Below are positions 11,655-24,499 of a stretch of 64,000 nt of DNA, in pieces. Both the position numbers and the translations under genes were made by a program. The notes beneath the pieces are model-generated. The model made no database searches. It worked only from the letters and a program-made list of their open reading frames with translations, and was not told the origin of the DNA. Numbering within the stretch: the first letter of the stretch is position 1; the number at the start of each line of letters is the position of its first letter. This DNA comes from Vitellaria paradoxa (lineage: Eukaryota > Streptophyta > Magnoliopsida > Ericales > Sapotaceae), in the NCBI GenBank assembly GCA_019916065.1, contig CM034233.1:25617936-25681935 (forward strand), given 5' to 3'.

Positions 11655-11948
11655 CACTATAGATGACCGCTTTTAAGCGGTCGCTAAAAACTATTGGTTT
11701 TACCGACCGCCTAGAAGCAGTCGAGAAAGGTTTTACACAATTGGGTTGAGACAATCAAGCAAAAGTCTCGGCACAGTCATACGTCGACCACTTGTAGCGG
11801 TCAAGACTTTAGGCGACTGCCTTAGGTAGTCGTGTAATCTCGCTATCGACCCAAGAATCGACGACCGCTATTAAGCGGCCATTAGGTGGTTGAGAAAGCC
11901 TTAGCTTACCGCTTAAGGTAGTCGAGAAAGCTCTTTTCCCTCGCAGTG
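11655..11948. mobile_element. Miniature CACTA-like element with GACCGCTT/AAGCGGTC subterminal repeats
   Basis: The ends read CACTATAGATGA and, reverse complemented, CACTGCGAGGGA, 8 of 12 matching. The 294-bp body is packed with short direct and inverted copies of GACCGCTTTTAAGCGGTC and GGTAGTCGAGAAAG, the kind of subterminal transposase-binding repeats typical of CACTA elements. Flanking triplets (ACA and AAA) do not match, so insertion is not proven. A related stretch lies at 48597-48690. Confidence 0.5.
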
Positions 11949-14900
11949 AAAATAATTTATCTTAATTTAATTAATTATTTAGTGAATTTAATTTAAATGA
12001 ATTTAATTTGATTTTATAAAATATCTATTTTTAATAATATTAACTTTAACAAACTAATATTAATAAAGGGCGGAATTTAATAAGAAATTATTATTTTATT
12101 TGTTAAATTTAATTTAATTTGTTAAAATATTTTAATAAAATTAATCATTTTAATTTAATTAATTTAAATTATAAAATATTTATTGTTAGTAATATTAATT
12201 TTAATAAACTTTATTAATAAATGGCATAATTTAAATAAATTATTATTTTTATTTGTTAAAATTATTTTAATTTATTAAATTATTTTAATAAAATTAATCA
12301 TCTAATAGGTAATAATTTTTTAAAATAAATTAATTTAATAAAATAAACCATTTAAATACGATATAACAAAAATTGACTGTTAGCCTTAAATTGATAAAAT
12401 ATTTAAGAGAGAGAGAGAGAATGATTTTCTTTTCTTTTTACATCTTAGACTTAAGTTTTTAAATAATTTCTTTCTAAAAAAAATAATTCTATTAAACACG
12501 CTTTTGTTGATAATTTAATAATAAACAATAAATGAAAACGTTACTATATAAGGGATTAGCAAAACTTTTATTTTATTTTATTTTATTCTATTTTTATACC
12601 CTTCAACCGTCCATCATTTCAAAGTTTGCTAGCGTTAACTTCCATTAATTATCTAAGTAAATAATTTAACTGCCATCTAATTTTAAATTTTTTCTTCTAT
12701 TATTCTTAAATTTTATAATAGAAAAAATTGTGGATTCTAAAGCTGCACCATTTTACAGAAAATCCTAATTTTTGTGTGGTTTCAGTGATGCCATGTTTGA
12801 AAACGTTTATCTTTCATTACTGATTTGATTTTAAAATAAATAAATAATTTAATTTAATTTAATTTAATTAGATAAATAAAACTTTGTAGTTAAAATTCAT
12901 ATTTAAATTTAAAAATTAAATAGAATTGATTTAAAAAATACCAAATTTGACTATATTGATAGTAAATAAAAAATATAATAATATGATGTATGAGCGTAAA
13001 TTTATTCATTTAATTAGATGGCTTAAAAATAAATAAATTCGCATAAAATTTTATTATTTTAGACTAAATTTTAAATGATATAAAAATCTCAAAATTTAAA
13101 TTATGAAATTAAATTGAATACCATTAATAAAATTTTATTTTAATTCTAAATATAAATATTCTTATCAATTGAAATTAAATTTCACTAAATCTACAATTCC
13201 GAACGGAATATAATATAAATTATCAATGAAATTAATTGAATTTTCTTATCTTCCCAATACACTTCAATCATCCTCTCACCAACTCACAATAAACAATAGT
13301 AAATACTTGACTTCTGATTGGTAAATTTGACTTTTTCTAATAAAATGTGAATTTTTTTTTAATATTTTTACAGATAATATTCACTTTTTCTGGAAAAAAA
13401 ACATTTGCAAAAACAAATGTTTAAAAATGAAAGACCTATTACTTTTTATTACTCTGAACTATTCCTTACAAATAAAAAATCAAGAGTTATCGAAAACAAC
13501 CAATATTTGATTAAAAATTTGTGAGAAATAAAGTCGTTACATTTTTTGGGCAACATTCATTGGCTTCTAATTCAGTAGTTTTAAAATAATAATAATAATA
13601 ATAATATTAATCTCAAAGTAATCAATACTGGATAAGTCTATTTACGTTATACTAATTTTCTTTTGCATTTTACTTTACTTTTTATTAATTGAAATTACAT
13701 AATTACTTCTATTTCTTTTCACTATATATATTTTGCATAATTATTATACTTTTTTGGAGGATTAAATTTTGATAAAAAAATAAAAAGTAACCAACTTTTA
13801 AATTATTTAATATTTGGTGAGTTCCTAAAAAAGTATGAAAATTTTAGAGAAAAGTGGAGAAAATTAGTAAAAGTTAAAAAAATTTGAAAAAAGTTAATAA
13901 AAATGGAAGAAAGTTAAATATTTTTAATGTGGAGAAAGTTGAAGAAAATTGAAAAAAATTTAAATTTTTTTGTCTAATTGGCACTCCAAATGCACATATA
14001 ATGCCATAAATACCCTTTTAACAAAATTAAATCAAAGACATGTTTATAGTGCTATAAATATCCTTATTTTATAGTAAAACAATATTTTTTAACATCAATG
14101 CTAAAATAATGTATAATTATCGATGCGTATGGTACAAGTGAATGGTGACATGAATGATGTCATTAACATCAAGTATTCTGGTATTTGATCATTTTCTTAA
14201 ATAATTTAAAATTTTATGTTTAGAAAATAATTTCTTTTTCAAAATAGTATCCAAAAATTAGCCAGCTATTTTGAATTCTTGATCCCAACTATTTCAATTC
14301 ACTAAACAAAGATTAAAGAGTAACGTTGCGTAATCAAAATTTTTCATCAAAAACATTCACCAAAATAATATTAATTAATTGTGGCAAATCTAATGAAATA
14401 AAATATTAGTTCCACTTGGAATAACAAAGTTTACTAAAACAAATTTTTAAAATTTTTTTAAAAAATTAATTTTTTTATTTCACTATACAAATTACTAAAC
14501 TCTAATTTTTATCTATTTTTATTAATTTTTTACCCCCTTAAACGGACCTAATATTATTGCGTAAATGTTGGGTGAATTTGGAGTATTTTTTTTTTTTTTT
14601 TTGGTTCTAAACTCAAAGTTAAACTGAATCAAACTAGAATAATCGTCTGTTTGATTTTCAAGTTAGTTTAAATCAGTTTGAGTTTAAGTTGAGCAGTCTT
14701 ACTTATTTTGGTTTCTAAATATTCAAACAAGTAATAGTAAAAATTCAAATAAATTTAAAAATCAAGCACATTTCTTTACATCTATAATATATTATATATA
14801 ATTATATATTAAATTTTTTTTAGTTATTTTTAAGTTAGTGTAGTTGGATTATATATTATAATTATATTTTTTGAATTGATTTGGGTTGAATTATTTTTTG

Positions 14901-15241
14901 TCTGGGTTCAGTTCTTTTGTTTATTAACCTGATAATTGAACTGAAATATCGAATTACTAATTTTTTAACTCAAAATCAAGCTGATTTGGGTACAGAACCA
15001 ATTCAAATTAAAGTGATTAAATTGATTTGATTTTTGAGTTGGTTAATGTTTTGTGCATCCTAGCTCTGTTTCCCTTAACACCCCCAACCTTCAGCTAATT
15101 GCCATCCCCCCCTCCAAGTTACCTTTTTCAAAGTCATGAAAATATTGGCTGAAGTTGAATTTAAATAATAATAACAATAATAGTAAATACTAATCATCAT
15201 CATAATAATAAATAAATAAACTCAAAGTAAATGTATCATAA
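11949..15241. other. Very AT-rich spacer, no gene seen
   Basis: Long TTTAATTAATTTAA-like stretches (11950-12360 and 12840-13200), a GA run at about 12405-12420 and a (TAA)n run near 13587-13605. No open frame of interest, RNA gene or clear transposon boundary was found. Confidence 0.6.
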
Positions 15242-15244
15242 TTA

Positions 15245-15391
15245 AAGGGCATTTGGAGTAATAAAAAGTAAGATAAAGTGAGATAATTTGTGAATTCGTA
15301 ATTCGTATAATGTGATAAAATATAAATAATTTTTAGAGACTTTAAAAAATTTTTAGAATTTTTAGCGTTTTTCATTTCGCCAAACACACTC
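15245..15391. mobile_element. Short MITE of the GTTTGG-ended family
   Basis: The left end AAGGGCATTTGG and the reverse-complemented right end GAGTGTGTTTGG are related inverted repeats. TTA flanks both sides (15242-15244 and 15392-15394), as for PIF/Harbinger (Tourist-like) insertions. Length is 147 bp. The interior carries AAAAAGTAAGATAAAGTGAG, which recurs in sister copies near 16330 and 39480. Confidence 0.65.
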
Positions 15392-15635
15392 TTAATAATT
15401 TTTTTTTTCTTTGTAAATGAACTTGAGTTTTAAATTATTCAACTCAAAGCAAAAGGAAAAGATATTCTATTCTTATTTAAGTCAATATACTCCAACACAT
15501 ATTAATTTATTATTTTTTAAATTATTCTTATTTGAATTAGCAGAAAAACTCACATTTATGTTACTAAAGGCATAAGATACTTTATCTATGATGAGACAAT
15601 TAAGAATAAATTCCAAAATTTTGGTTTCATAATAT

Positions 15636-16059
15636 AAGGGCGTTTGGTGCAACAAAAAACAATGAAAATGTACTTTCGGTAATTTTTTATATTGGCATGC
15701 AATCATTAAACTATATTTTTTACAGATGAATTGTGAACTTTTTTAATTTTTGCATCAGTTTTTTGGAAAGAAAAACCGTCCAAATAGTTTTTTGGATCCG
15801 TTGGAATGGTTTTATATCATAATTTATTAAAAGATGTGAAAAAATTTTACAATTTGTAAAAAAATTATTGGAGTTTGTAAAATATTATTGGGGTTTATAA
15901 TAAATTTATTAGGGTTTGTAAAATATTGTTAAGATAAATATATATAAATTTATAATTATTTCACGAAGTACGAAGAATATAAAATGTGTTAAAAAATTTT
16001 ATAACTTTTCAGAAAATTTTAGAGTTTTTTAACAATTTTTATCGCACTAAACACCCCTT
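15636..16059. mobile_element. MITE of the GTTTGG-ended family, about 0.42 kb
   Basis: The left end AAGGGCGTTTGGTGCAAC pairs with the right end GCACTAAACACCCCTT. The interior has repeated GTAAAATATTATTGG-like words and no coding potential. Target duplication could not be fixed to the base. Confidence 0.6.
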
Positions 16060-16314
16060 ATGTTACTATTGTGATATTCCTTATCATCCTATAATAGTAA
16101 TACCCCTGTAAGAAAAAGTAATTTAATTATTTTTTTTTCAAAATTGATTAGAATAGAAATATGAAAGGAATTTGATGTAGATTCTTCAAGATGCCCTCCT
16201 AGAGAATGAGAGAAGTTTAGGTGGGGTGCACTAGATTTTATTCTATTCCTTAGAATAGAATCGAATGGATATTTTCAATTAAGTGATTTTTTTTCATGCG
16301 GACTTGAATATTTA

Positions 16315-16452
16315 AGCTTCATTTGAAGTGATAAAAAATTCTTAAAAATAATAAAAAATGTTAAAAAATTTTAAAAATTATTCAATTTTTATCTCACTGC
16401 ACAAATTACGAATTCACAACTTATGTCATTTTATCTCACTCCAAACGCATCC
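16315..16452. mobile_element. Short MITE of the same family
   Basis: The left end CTTCATTTGAAGTGATAAAA and right end TATCTCACTCCAAACGCATCC form an imperfect inverted repeat. The right part matches the complement of the copy at 15245. No clear target duplication. Confidence 0.45.
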
Positions 16453-17373
16453 TAAATCTATTAGACTAACCTACATTTAGTGCTTCTTGAATTTATATTG
16501 GTAGTAATTTCATATATTTGATTTACAATAATAGAATTTAACGACATTGATGTCCCTTTAAAGAAGTAATTAATTGTAATTTTATATCTTACCTTTTATA
16601 TAAATTAATCGGTTAGATTTTGATACATGTGTGCATATATACTGGAGTAGAATGGAGTCGAGTCAAACCTAACATTAACTTGTTTAACTTTAATAAAAAT
16701 ATAGTGGGTGGAACTTGGGTCAAATTCAAACTTTTGTAAGATCTCAAGTTTGGGATAGAGAGAAAAATAAGCCTAAATTCTACTCACAAATAACTCAAGT
16801 CAAGCAAAATTTTAAAATTATAAAAACTTAATAATTGGCTTTTATAATTTATAGAAAATTAAGAGGCATGTCATTTTGAGATGATTTATTCTTAATTAAT
16901 AAAATTTATTTATTATAATGTGTATTTTAGTGAATGCACTTAAAATTTAATATTAATTTATTAGCACTTAAAATTTTCCATAGATGAGTTAATGAGAATT
17001 AGATAAGGGAACAAGTATTGAGAGAGCATTTGGGAAAAATACATCATGAGAAACATGTAACATACAAAAAAACTAGTTAGGTTATTTGCGGGTGACTATT
17101 TATTTACTCAAAAAAAAATTTATATATATATAATATAAACATATAATTTTTTAACAAAAAATATTATGGCAACTCTTTATGAACATAGTGCTTGAGAGAA
17201 GACAACTTAAAAAATATATAAAATTAAATAAGTTGTAAGAAAATAAATTGCATTATTTGTCGATGACTCTTTAATTATCCAAAAATTATCTACTTATTTA
17301 TATAGTATGAGATATGATTTTAAAAAAAGAAGGTGAAACTTTTTAAACATTAAGGCAAGATCTCAAATGTTTA

Positions 17374-18502
17374 GGCCCCGTTTGATAACGTTTTAGTTTT
17401 TTGTTTTTCTGTTTCCGTTTTCAAAATTTTGTAAACTGGTAACAGAAACATGTTTGTTAAATCCGTTTCCGTTTTTTTGTTTCAAAAAAAAATAAAAACG
17501 GAAACAGAAAAATGGAAGCAGAAAAAATATATTTTCACTCTGTTTTCTTTTTTTTTTTGTTGTAAATACTTTGTCAATTTTAAAACTTTGTCAATTTTTG
17601 TTACATTACATAAAAAAATTATTTTATTCAAATATTTTATTAAAGTAAGTTATTTTAATAAATAATATAATTAAATTTAATAAATTAATTATATAAATTA
17701 ATATAAATTATTTTTAATAAATAATAAAACTAAATTAATTAATTTAATTTAATAATTAATTATTGCTAAATTATCTGAAATAAATATCATAATTAGTTTA
17801 TTTAATTTAATAATTAAATTAATTTATAAAAAATAATTAATAATAAATAATTAAATTACATTAATTTTTAATTTAATTTAATAATTATTATTAAATTATT
17901 TTAAATAAATATCATAATTAAATTAAATTATTTATGATTTAATTAAGTTAATTTATATAAAATATATTTTATTAAATTATTTTAATAAATAATTAATGAT
18001 TCTAATTAATTTAAAAATAAATAATTGAATTTAATAATTAATCTAATTTAATTATTTATTTAATATGAAATATATTTTATTAAATTATTTTTAATAAATA
18101 ATATAATTAAATTATAATTAATATATTTTATATTTATTAAATTAAATGATATAATATTTATATTTCATTCAATTATTTTTAATCAATAATATACTTTAAT
18201 ATATTTTATATTTATTGAATTAAATGATTTTAATAAATAATTTACTGTACTAATTTAATTAATTATATTAATTAAATTAAATTAATAAAAAATATATTTT
18301 ATTAAGTTCTATTAATTTTTTAAAACTAATAAAATTAAATATTTTCTAAAATAAAAAAATTAATAATTATAAACAAACTTGCACTAGCAAACGCAATTTT
18401 AGTTTTCATTTCAGAAAAAATAAACGGCAACAAAAAACAAAAAACAGTAAACGGTAACAGAAAAACAACAATAAAAAAACGACAACGTTGTCAAACGACC
18501 CC
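17374..18502. mobile_element. PIF/Harbinger-type non-autonomous element, 1.13 kb
   Basis: The ends are GGCCCCGTTTGATAAC and, reverse complemented, GGGGTCGTTTGACAAC, 12 of 16 matching. Homology continues inward through GTTTTTCTGTTTCCGTTTTC-like sequence. TTA flanks both sides (17371-17373 and 18503-18505). The interior is almost pure A/T with no transposase frame. A shorter copy in opposite orientation is nested in the CACTA element near 46150-46619. Confidence 0.75.
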
Positions 18503-18505
18503 TTA

Positions 18506-19940
18506 GAATTTGGATTTTTTAAATATCTTAATAATAATTGTGCGTGACTTTTTATTTATTAAAAATATATAGAGTATAATTACATAATTGTTTTTGAAAA
18601 ATAATGCGTGGAAACTCTTTTTAAACTCTAAGGGAAGATCTTATTGAAAAAAAAAATACTTTTTTTAATATTTTATATTAGAACTTATTAATACTACACT
18701 GCAAATTCAAACTAATTCAATACATTATTTATGTACATATATCCAATGACATAATGCAAATCAATTTACCAATAAAAATCGTACACTTTTCACATTTGTA
18801 ATCGGCGATGCTCATGGATGGCCCTTTGCCTGTTCCTTTTTTCCGCGTATTTTTTTAGTGGACAAGATATTCAAATAACCTAAAATTGAGATCAGGTAAA
18901 TTTTATAAAAGATTTTATTCACCGTTGAATTTCTAAAATATCTACTCGATTTTTATTGATTCAGAGTTAATAGATTTTAGACTTGATCCAACCCAATCCA
19001 ATATAACACAAGCCAATTTAATTTTTTTCTATTTAAAATGTAACATTATAATTACCAAACAAAAAATGTAACATTATTTCCCAATCTAAACCAACTTAAA
19101 CCAAATAAAAAAATCAACTTAGATAGACATATGATAATTGATTCAATTTTCGATCCAACTTTTTGAAATTGATAAAAATCAGGTTTATAACCAAAATGAA
19201 CCAAACCCAATTTTGAATCCCCCTGAGCGACCATTGTTAGATCTAACATGAATGAACTATCATGTATAAACAAGTAATACATATAGATTGAATGTGGAAA
19301 ATGAGGAACAATTACTAACCTTCTGCCATTGATGTTCAAAATTGTCTTCAGGATACTTCTGTTTCCATTTTGGCTTTTCTAAGCCTTTAAACTGCTCCAT
19401 TTGATGGTGAATTATACTACAGTGAGAGTATATATGGCTTAGGGGACCAACATCGTGTGTCTACTTTCCTTTAATTAACATGCTTCCATCAAGCACGTCA
19501 AGAAATAAAATATAGTTGGTTATTACTCCCTCTCAGATGATCTTGGGCCACACACGAATCAATAGATGTGGGAAAACAAAACGTTGGACCAAATAAAATT
19601 GAATCCCAAAAATATTGCAAAAAATTAATATTCTTCCATTTGGTTCATATGTTTAATTTGATGTTTTATCCAAACCCGTTAATTCTCATTCTCAAGAAAA
19701 AAAAAATACATGAATCATGGTGATAGGTTCTCTAATAATAAGTATTATCTTCCATGTATTACTATACTTTATGTTTCTCAACATTAGCCCATATGTGATA
19801 ACACTAATTAATGATAAATATTATATTTATTCTAGGTCTGACATTAATAATTTTTCTCAAAATAAATTAAAGTGTACAAAAATATGAAAAAAATTGCAAA
19901 CAAAAAGAGTTTCATTTAAATTACATTGTCTATACAATGA
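18506..19940. other. AT-rich spacer between Harbinger-type element and copia relic
   Basis: No convincing gene. A 95-codon minus-strand open frame at 19052-19339 has no recognisable motif or compositional bias and is probably chance. Sequence near 19850-19940 may be the remains of the copia 3' end, but no LTR was recognised. Confidence 0.5.
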
Positions 19941-20040
19941 AAATTACATAATGGAACCTAGTCCTATTCTAGCTACATGATTCTTAAATTTCAATGGTGG
20001 CATGCCTTTTGTCAAAGGATCAACTATCATCAATTCAGTG

Positions 20041-20486
20041 CTAACATGTTTGATGACCATTTTTTCCTTTAACATGTTCCCTTATGGCTAAATACTTGAT
20101 GTCAATGTGTTTGTTTCGACTATCACTTTTATTGCTCTTAGCCATAAAAATAGTAGTTGAATTATCAAAATATATCTTTAATAGCCTAGAAATAGAACCG
20201 ACAATTCTAAGCCTAGATATGAAACTCCTCATCCATACACCATGCGATGTAACCTCAAAACAAGAAACCAGCTCAGCCTCCATTGTGGAAGTGGTAGTCA
20301 AGGTCTGCTTTGCACTCCTCTAAGATATAACTCCACCGGCAAACATAAAAACATATACAAATATTAATTTATGGGAATCAACAGAGCCAGCAAAGTCCAA
20401 ATCCAAATTATCAGTCTATCTATATATAAGCATATAATCATTGGTCCTTTAAAAATACCTCATCACTTTCTTTGTGGCTTTCCAAT
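20041..20486 (-). pseudogene. Copia RNase H segment
   Basis: The open part (20041-20301) carries STMEAELVSCFEVTSHGVWM, then IYFDNSTTIFMAKSNKS and KHIDIKYLAIREHVK, all hallmarks of the copia RNase H (family pattern S.MEAE, DN..., KHIDI). Upstream, frame-broken sequence to 20486 still reads LDFAGSVDS and FMFAGGVIS. At 20486 the sequence stops at the solo LTR and continues beyond 22957. Confidence 0.88.
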
Positions 20487-22957
20487 TGTAACACCCAGTA
20501 TTTTATTTTGGCTATTTATTTGAGATGTTGGGCCAATTAAATATTTGTACCTGAGGTTGGGTCTAGATGGTTAGATTTATTTTATTGTTCCTGGGATAAG
20601 TTTGGCCCAGAGCTGTATTGGGTTGAATAACTAGGCCAAGGGCCCAACCCCTTTTCTTTCTTTTCTTTCTTTTTGTTTTTGGGTTCCTTTGATGCTTCTA
20701 AATGGACTACAAGAAGGAGAGAAGAAAGAGGAAAGAAAAAGAAAAGAAAGAAAGTTGAGCTTAGGGAAGAAGATTAGCAGATCAAGGTAGTGTTTGATAC
20801 CATGATCGTCATGGTGGTGACCATTTTCAGTGATTTGGACTTGAGGTGGGAGAAATTAGCTTTGGAAGATTGAAAGGTCAACCTGGTTTTCTTTATTTTT
20901 CTCATTTTTTCTTTGAATTTGAGGTGGGTAGAACTTATGTGCATGTTTATATGTGTTGTTAGCATGATTTTGATATATCATTTGCATGATTTAGTAGAGT
21001 ATTGTTTGATTATAGAGATGTGTGTGTATATATATATATATGGTTGTGTATATATATGCCTATATGTGCTGATATCTTACATTCTCTTGAGCTATTGTTG
21101 AAATAAAGGCAAGAATAACATGTTATTGAGATGTTTCCATATTTATATATGATTGATTATTGAGTTCGTGGCTTGAATGGAAGATTTAGGGTGTTTTTGG
21201 TTTGAGGTTTTCATATGGAAGACGAACTCAAATTTTGGTTCTAGGCACTGTCCTTCGAACTAGGGTTCAAATGGTGTTACCCTTCAAATGGGGGTTCGAA
21301 TTGAGTCATCCCTCAAACGGGGTACACATGGTGTTACCCTTCGAAGAGTTCAAACGGTAGCTATCTTTCGAACGCGAGTTCGAAGGCCAGCTACTCTTCA
21401 AATAAGGGTTGGAATGACAAATTTGAAAATTTTTCCAAAAATGCAGATTTTGAGATTTTAAATCATCTTTGTTACCTAAAACCATTAATTATTGATTTCT
21501 AAAGATTAAGTGAACCCCAAATCATACTCAAGCCTAATGAGAATACATTTTCACATTGAGATAATATTTATTTACATGATTAAGCATATCATGTGCATTG
21601 GGTTGGCATTGTATCATTCAATTCGATATTTTGATTATTAATTGGCCAAGTGTCATGTTGATATTATTGACGTACGAAGGCACAGGTCATGTATATGGAC
21701 GAGAGCCTTAATTTTAAGAAAAATAATAATACAAGATTTGAAAATACCGGATGATCTCCAATTGATTTATATGAAAAAATTTTAATTATTAGAACTGGGA
21801 CGTTAATCTTAAGATACTGTTTATGTTGATTTGCTGTTAGAGCTAAATAAATGCCTAACTAGAGGTGTAACTCGGTTCCCAAACAGAAAGGCTAGGGAGT
21901 GTAACTCGGTTCTCCTGAGTCTTAGCTAATTGGGGGTGTAACTCTATTTCCCAACTGTTATTTATATTGATTTCCTGCTTGAGTTAAGCAGATGCCTGAC
22001 TAGATGTAGAACACGATTTCTCAGTTGAAGGGTTAGGGGGTATAACACGGTTCTCCTGAGTCTTACATTGGTAGGGTGTAACATGACTCCTTACCTGTGA
22101 TTATACCCTGCTTAAGCTAAGTAGATGTCTAACCATGGATGTAACGCAGTTCCCTAGCAGAAGGGGCCAAGGAATGTAACACAGTTTCTCTGAGTCTAAC
22201 ACTGGTGAGATGTTACACGTTTTCTTACTTGTGATATATATTGAGATTATCGTTCACCATAAGTGTTAAACAGTGCAGTTGGTGGCCCTACGTGTTTTGT
22301 TAAGTGTCACCCGTCCCAGGATAAGGTTGGGGGTAGATGGAAAATAGAGAGTATGCACTAGCATTGCATTCCATTATTACCCATTGTATGAGATTGAATA
22401 TATTATTGTTGTGTGTTGATATCCTAAGATTGTTAATTATAATGATATTTAATATGTGAATTATTGATAAATGGTTGAGTTATGAACATTAAATAATAAA
22501 GTTAGGAACTACGGTGACTAGATTCCCAAGGTAGGCGATATAGGCAGCTTAGGCTCAAGTAGTTTAAGTCCGGTCTTAACTATGGATAATAATAATTGTG
22601 TTTAACCTTCTTAATTGAGAGTTATTATATTATATAAATTGTGTGATTCAGAGTATGGTATGTTGATTACATTTATGATGTCATTATTTTGAGAGATATA
22701 AACATGATTATAATATATATTCTAATCGTGCAAATCTTGGATGCTGTTATTGAGGATTGTGTTAAATTGGATTATACTATTATTTGATTTATGACAATAT
22801 ACTCAAATATTATTTGATATGGCAATGAGGGACAATTGGTAATATTAGAATTGATATTTATGATTTGGACGTAACTTAGACGTAACTTTTATTGGTTTTA
22901 TTTAATTACCACATTCCCATGTCGTCTGTTCAAGAGAATTGAGTTAGGGGTGTGACA
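20487..22957 (+). mobile_element. Solo LTR of the gypsy family, inserted in the copia relic
   Basis: It starts TGTAACACCC and ends GGGTGTGACA. It aligns along its length with LTR copy 1: a poly-pyrimidine segment, TTTTGATATATCATTTGCATG, the TATA repeat near 21029, and the GTGTAACTCGGTTCCC minisatellite near 21860-22235. There is no primer site or internal sequence on either side. The flanks are CCAAT (20482-20486) and CCAGT (22958-22962), a 5-bp target duplication with one mismatch. Rejoining the flanks restores the copia RT/RNase H context. The copy is on the plus strand while the copia relic is on the minus strand. Confidence 0.87.
21230..21425 (+). repeat. Variable minisatellite segment in the solo LTR
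   Basis: Imperfect units around CCTTCGAAC..GGGTTCGAATGG recur roughly every 25-30 bases (AACTAGGGTTCAAATGG, AATGGGGGTTCGAATTG, ACGGGGTACACATGG, ACGCGAGTTCGAAGG). It occupies the place where LTR copy 2 has a different segment and LTR copy 1 has none. Confidence 0.7.
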
Positions 22958-23940
22958 CCAGTGGTCTAAACCTGGGTTACTCTGATATCTTCTTAACATT
23001 CCCACGGCAAATGAAATATCAGGTCTTGTGTAGACCTGAGCATACATCAGGCTTCCAACAACAGAAGTATATGGTATGTTCTTCATTTATTCCTTTTCAA
23101 TATCATTTTTCGGGCATTGGTTCTAATTAAATTGTCACCCTTCGCAATATGAGCTACACTTGGAGATCAATTTTTCATTTGAAATCTCTCTAAAACCTTA
23201 TTAATATAAGTTCTTGAGACAAGTCTAAAATACCATGTAATTTGTCTCGATGTATCTTAATGCCAATGATATAAGATGTATCACCCATTCATTCATTTCA
23301 AAACTCTTAGAGAGAAATTATTTCACGTCATGTAGCAAACCCTTATCATTAGTTGCAAATAAAATATCATCCTCATATAAAACAAGGAAATAGATTTTAC
23401 TCCCACTGACCTTCTGGTATATACATTAATCCATGATGTTCTCTTCAAATCCAAATGAAAGTATGACATCATGAAATTTTAAGTTCACTGGCGAGAGGCT
23501 TGTTTTAATCCATATATGGATTTCTTGAGCTTGCATACCAAATGCTTACCATCACTAAAGGAGAATCCTTCTGGTTGTTTCATATCAACCTTCTCCTCTA
23601 GATCACCATTAAGAAAAGTAATTTTTACATCCATTTGTTGTAATTCTAAATCAAAATGTGCAACTAATGCCAAAATCACCCGAAAAGAATCCTTAGATAC
23701 AGGAGAAAAAAGTCTCTGTGTAATCGATTCCTTTCTTTTGAGTGAATCCCTTAGCAACAAGTCTTGTTTATATCTCTCAATGTTGCCCAATAAGTCTTTT
23801 TTTATCTTAAAAACCCATTTGCACCTTATGGCTTTTGCCCCATTAGACAACTCAACAAAATCCCAGACTCCATTGTATGTAATAGAATTCATCTTTTCTT
23901 TCATGGCATTAGACCAAAAATCTGATTCTCTGCAACTCAT
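22958..23940 (-). pseudogene. Copia reverse transcriptase segment
   Basis: The N-terminal part (23485-23940) carries GVWDFVEL, CKWVFKIKKD, RYKQDLL, FSPVSKDSFR, LELQQMDVKITFLNGDLEE and CKLKKSIYGLKQASRQ, the standard copia RT series. Broken sequence further on gives LYEDDILFATND near 23360 (canonical YVDD). The C-terminal stretch (22958-23086) carries YTSVVGSLMYAQVYTRPDI and YQSNPGLDHW. At least one frame change separates the pieces, so no functional enzyme is encoded. Confidence 0.9.
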
Positions 23941-24146
23941 GGCTTGTATACTATTTCAGGATCATTTTCGGCTCCAATGTTATAGTCGGATTCTTGCAGA
24001 TACACAATATAATTACTAGGATTCTTGATTTTGCTATTCTAGTAGAACTTCTTAAAGTTGTACCAACATCCTCCTAGGGAGCATGTGGTTCAATTAGTTG
24101 CTCAACAATTTCAGACATTTCCTGAACAACCTAATCTACCGAATTG

Positions 24147-24347
24147 TCATCGATATCTTGTAGAGTCTCTATGATTTGATTGCTTAATACCCATTTGAAC
24201 TTGAAAGATGTTGTGAATGACAACCAATCTATTATTTGAAGTAGAAGGTTGAAAATTATAATGATCTTTCTCAAAAACTATGTTATTGGATTGATCGCTC
24301 CCACTAATCAAGTTATTCTCAAGAAACTTTGCATTTCTTGATTCCAC
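24147..24347 (-). pseudogene. Copia integrase-RT linker segment
   Basis: The short open stretch begins ESRNAKFLENNLISGSD, a word found in copia polyproteins at the integrase C-terminal (GKE/RK...ES..A.F.E) border. It is a fragment continuous in order with the flanking integrase and RT pieces. Confidence 0.75.
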
Positions 24348-24499
24348 AATCCTAGTGGTGTGAGATTGATAATAAAATCTGTATCTTTTAGACCTTTCAG
24401 CATATTCTACAAAATACCCTCAAATGGTACTTGGACCCAGTTTTTTCCATTGTGGATTATAAATTCTCACTTTAGACGAGCATCCCCAAATGCATATAT

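Noticed and set aside
23516..24019. 167-codon plus-strand open frame
   Set aside because: It is the antisense shadow of the copia reverse transcriptase segment on the minus strand.
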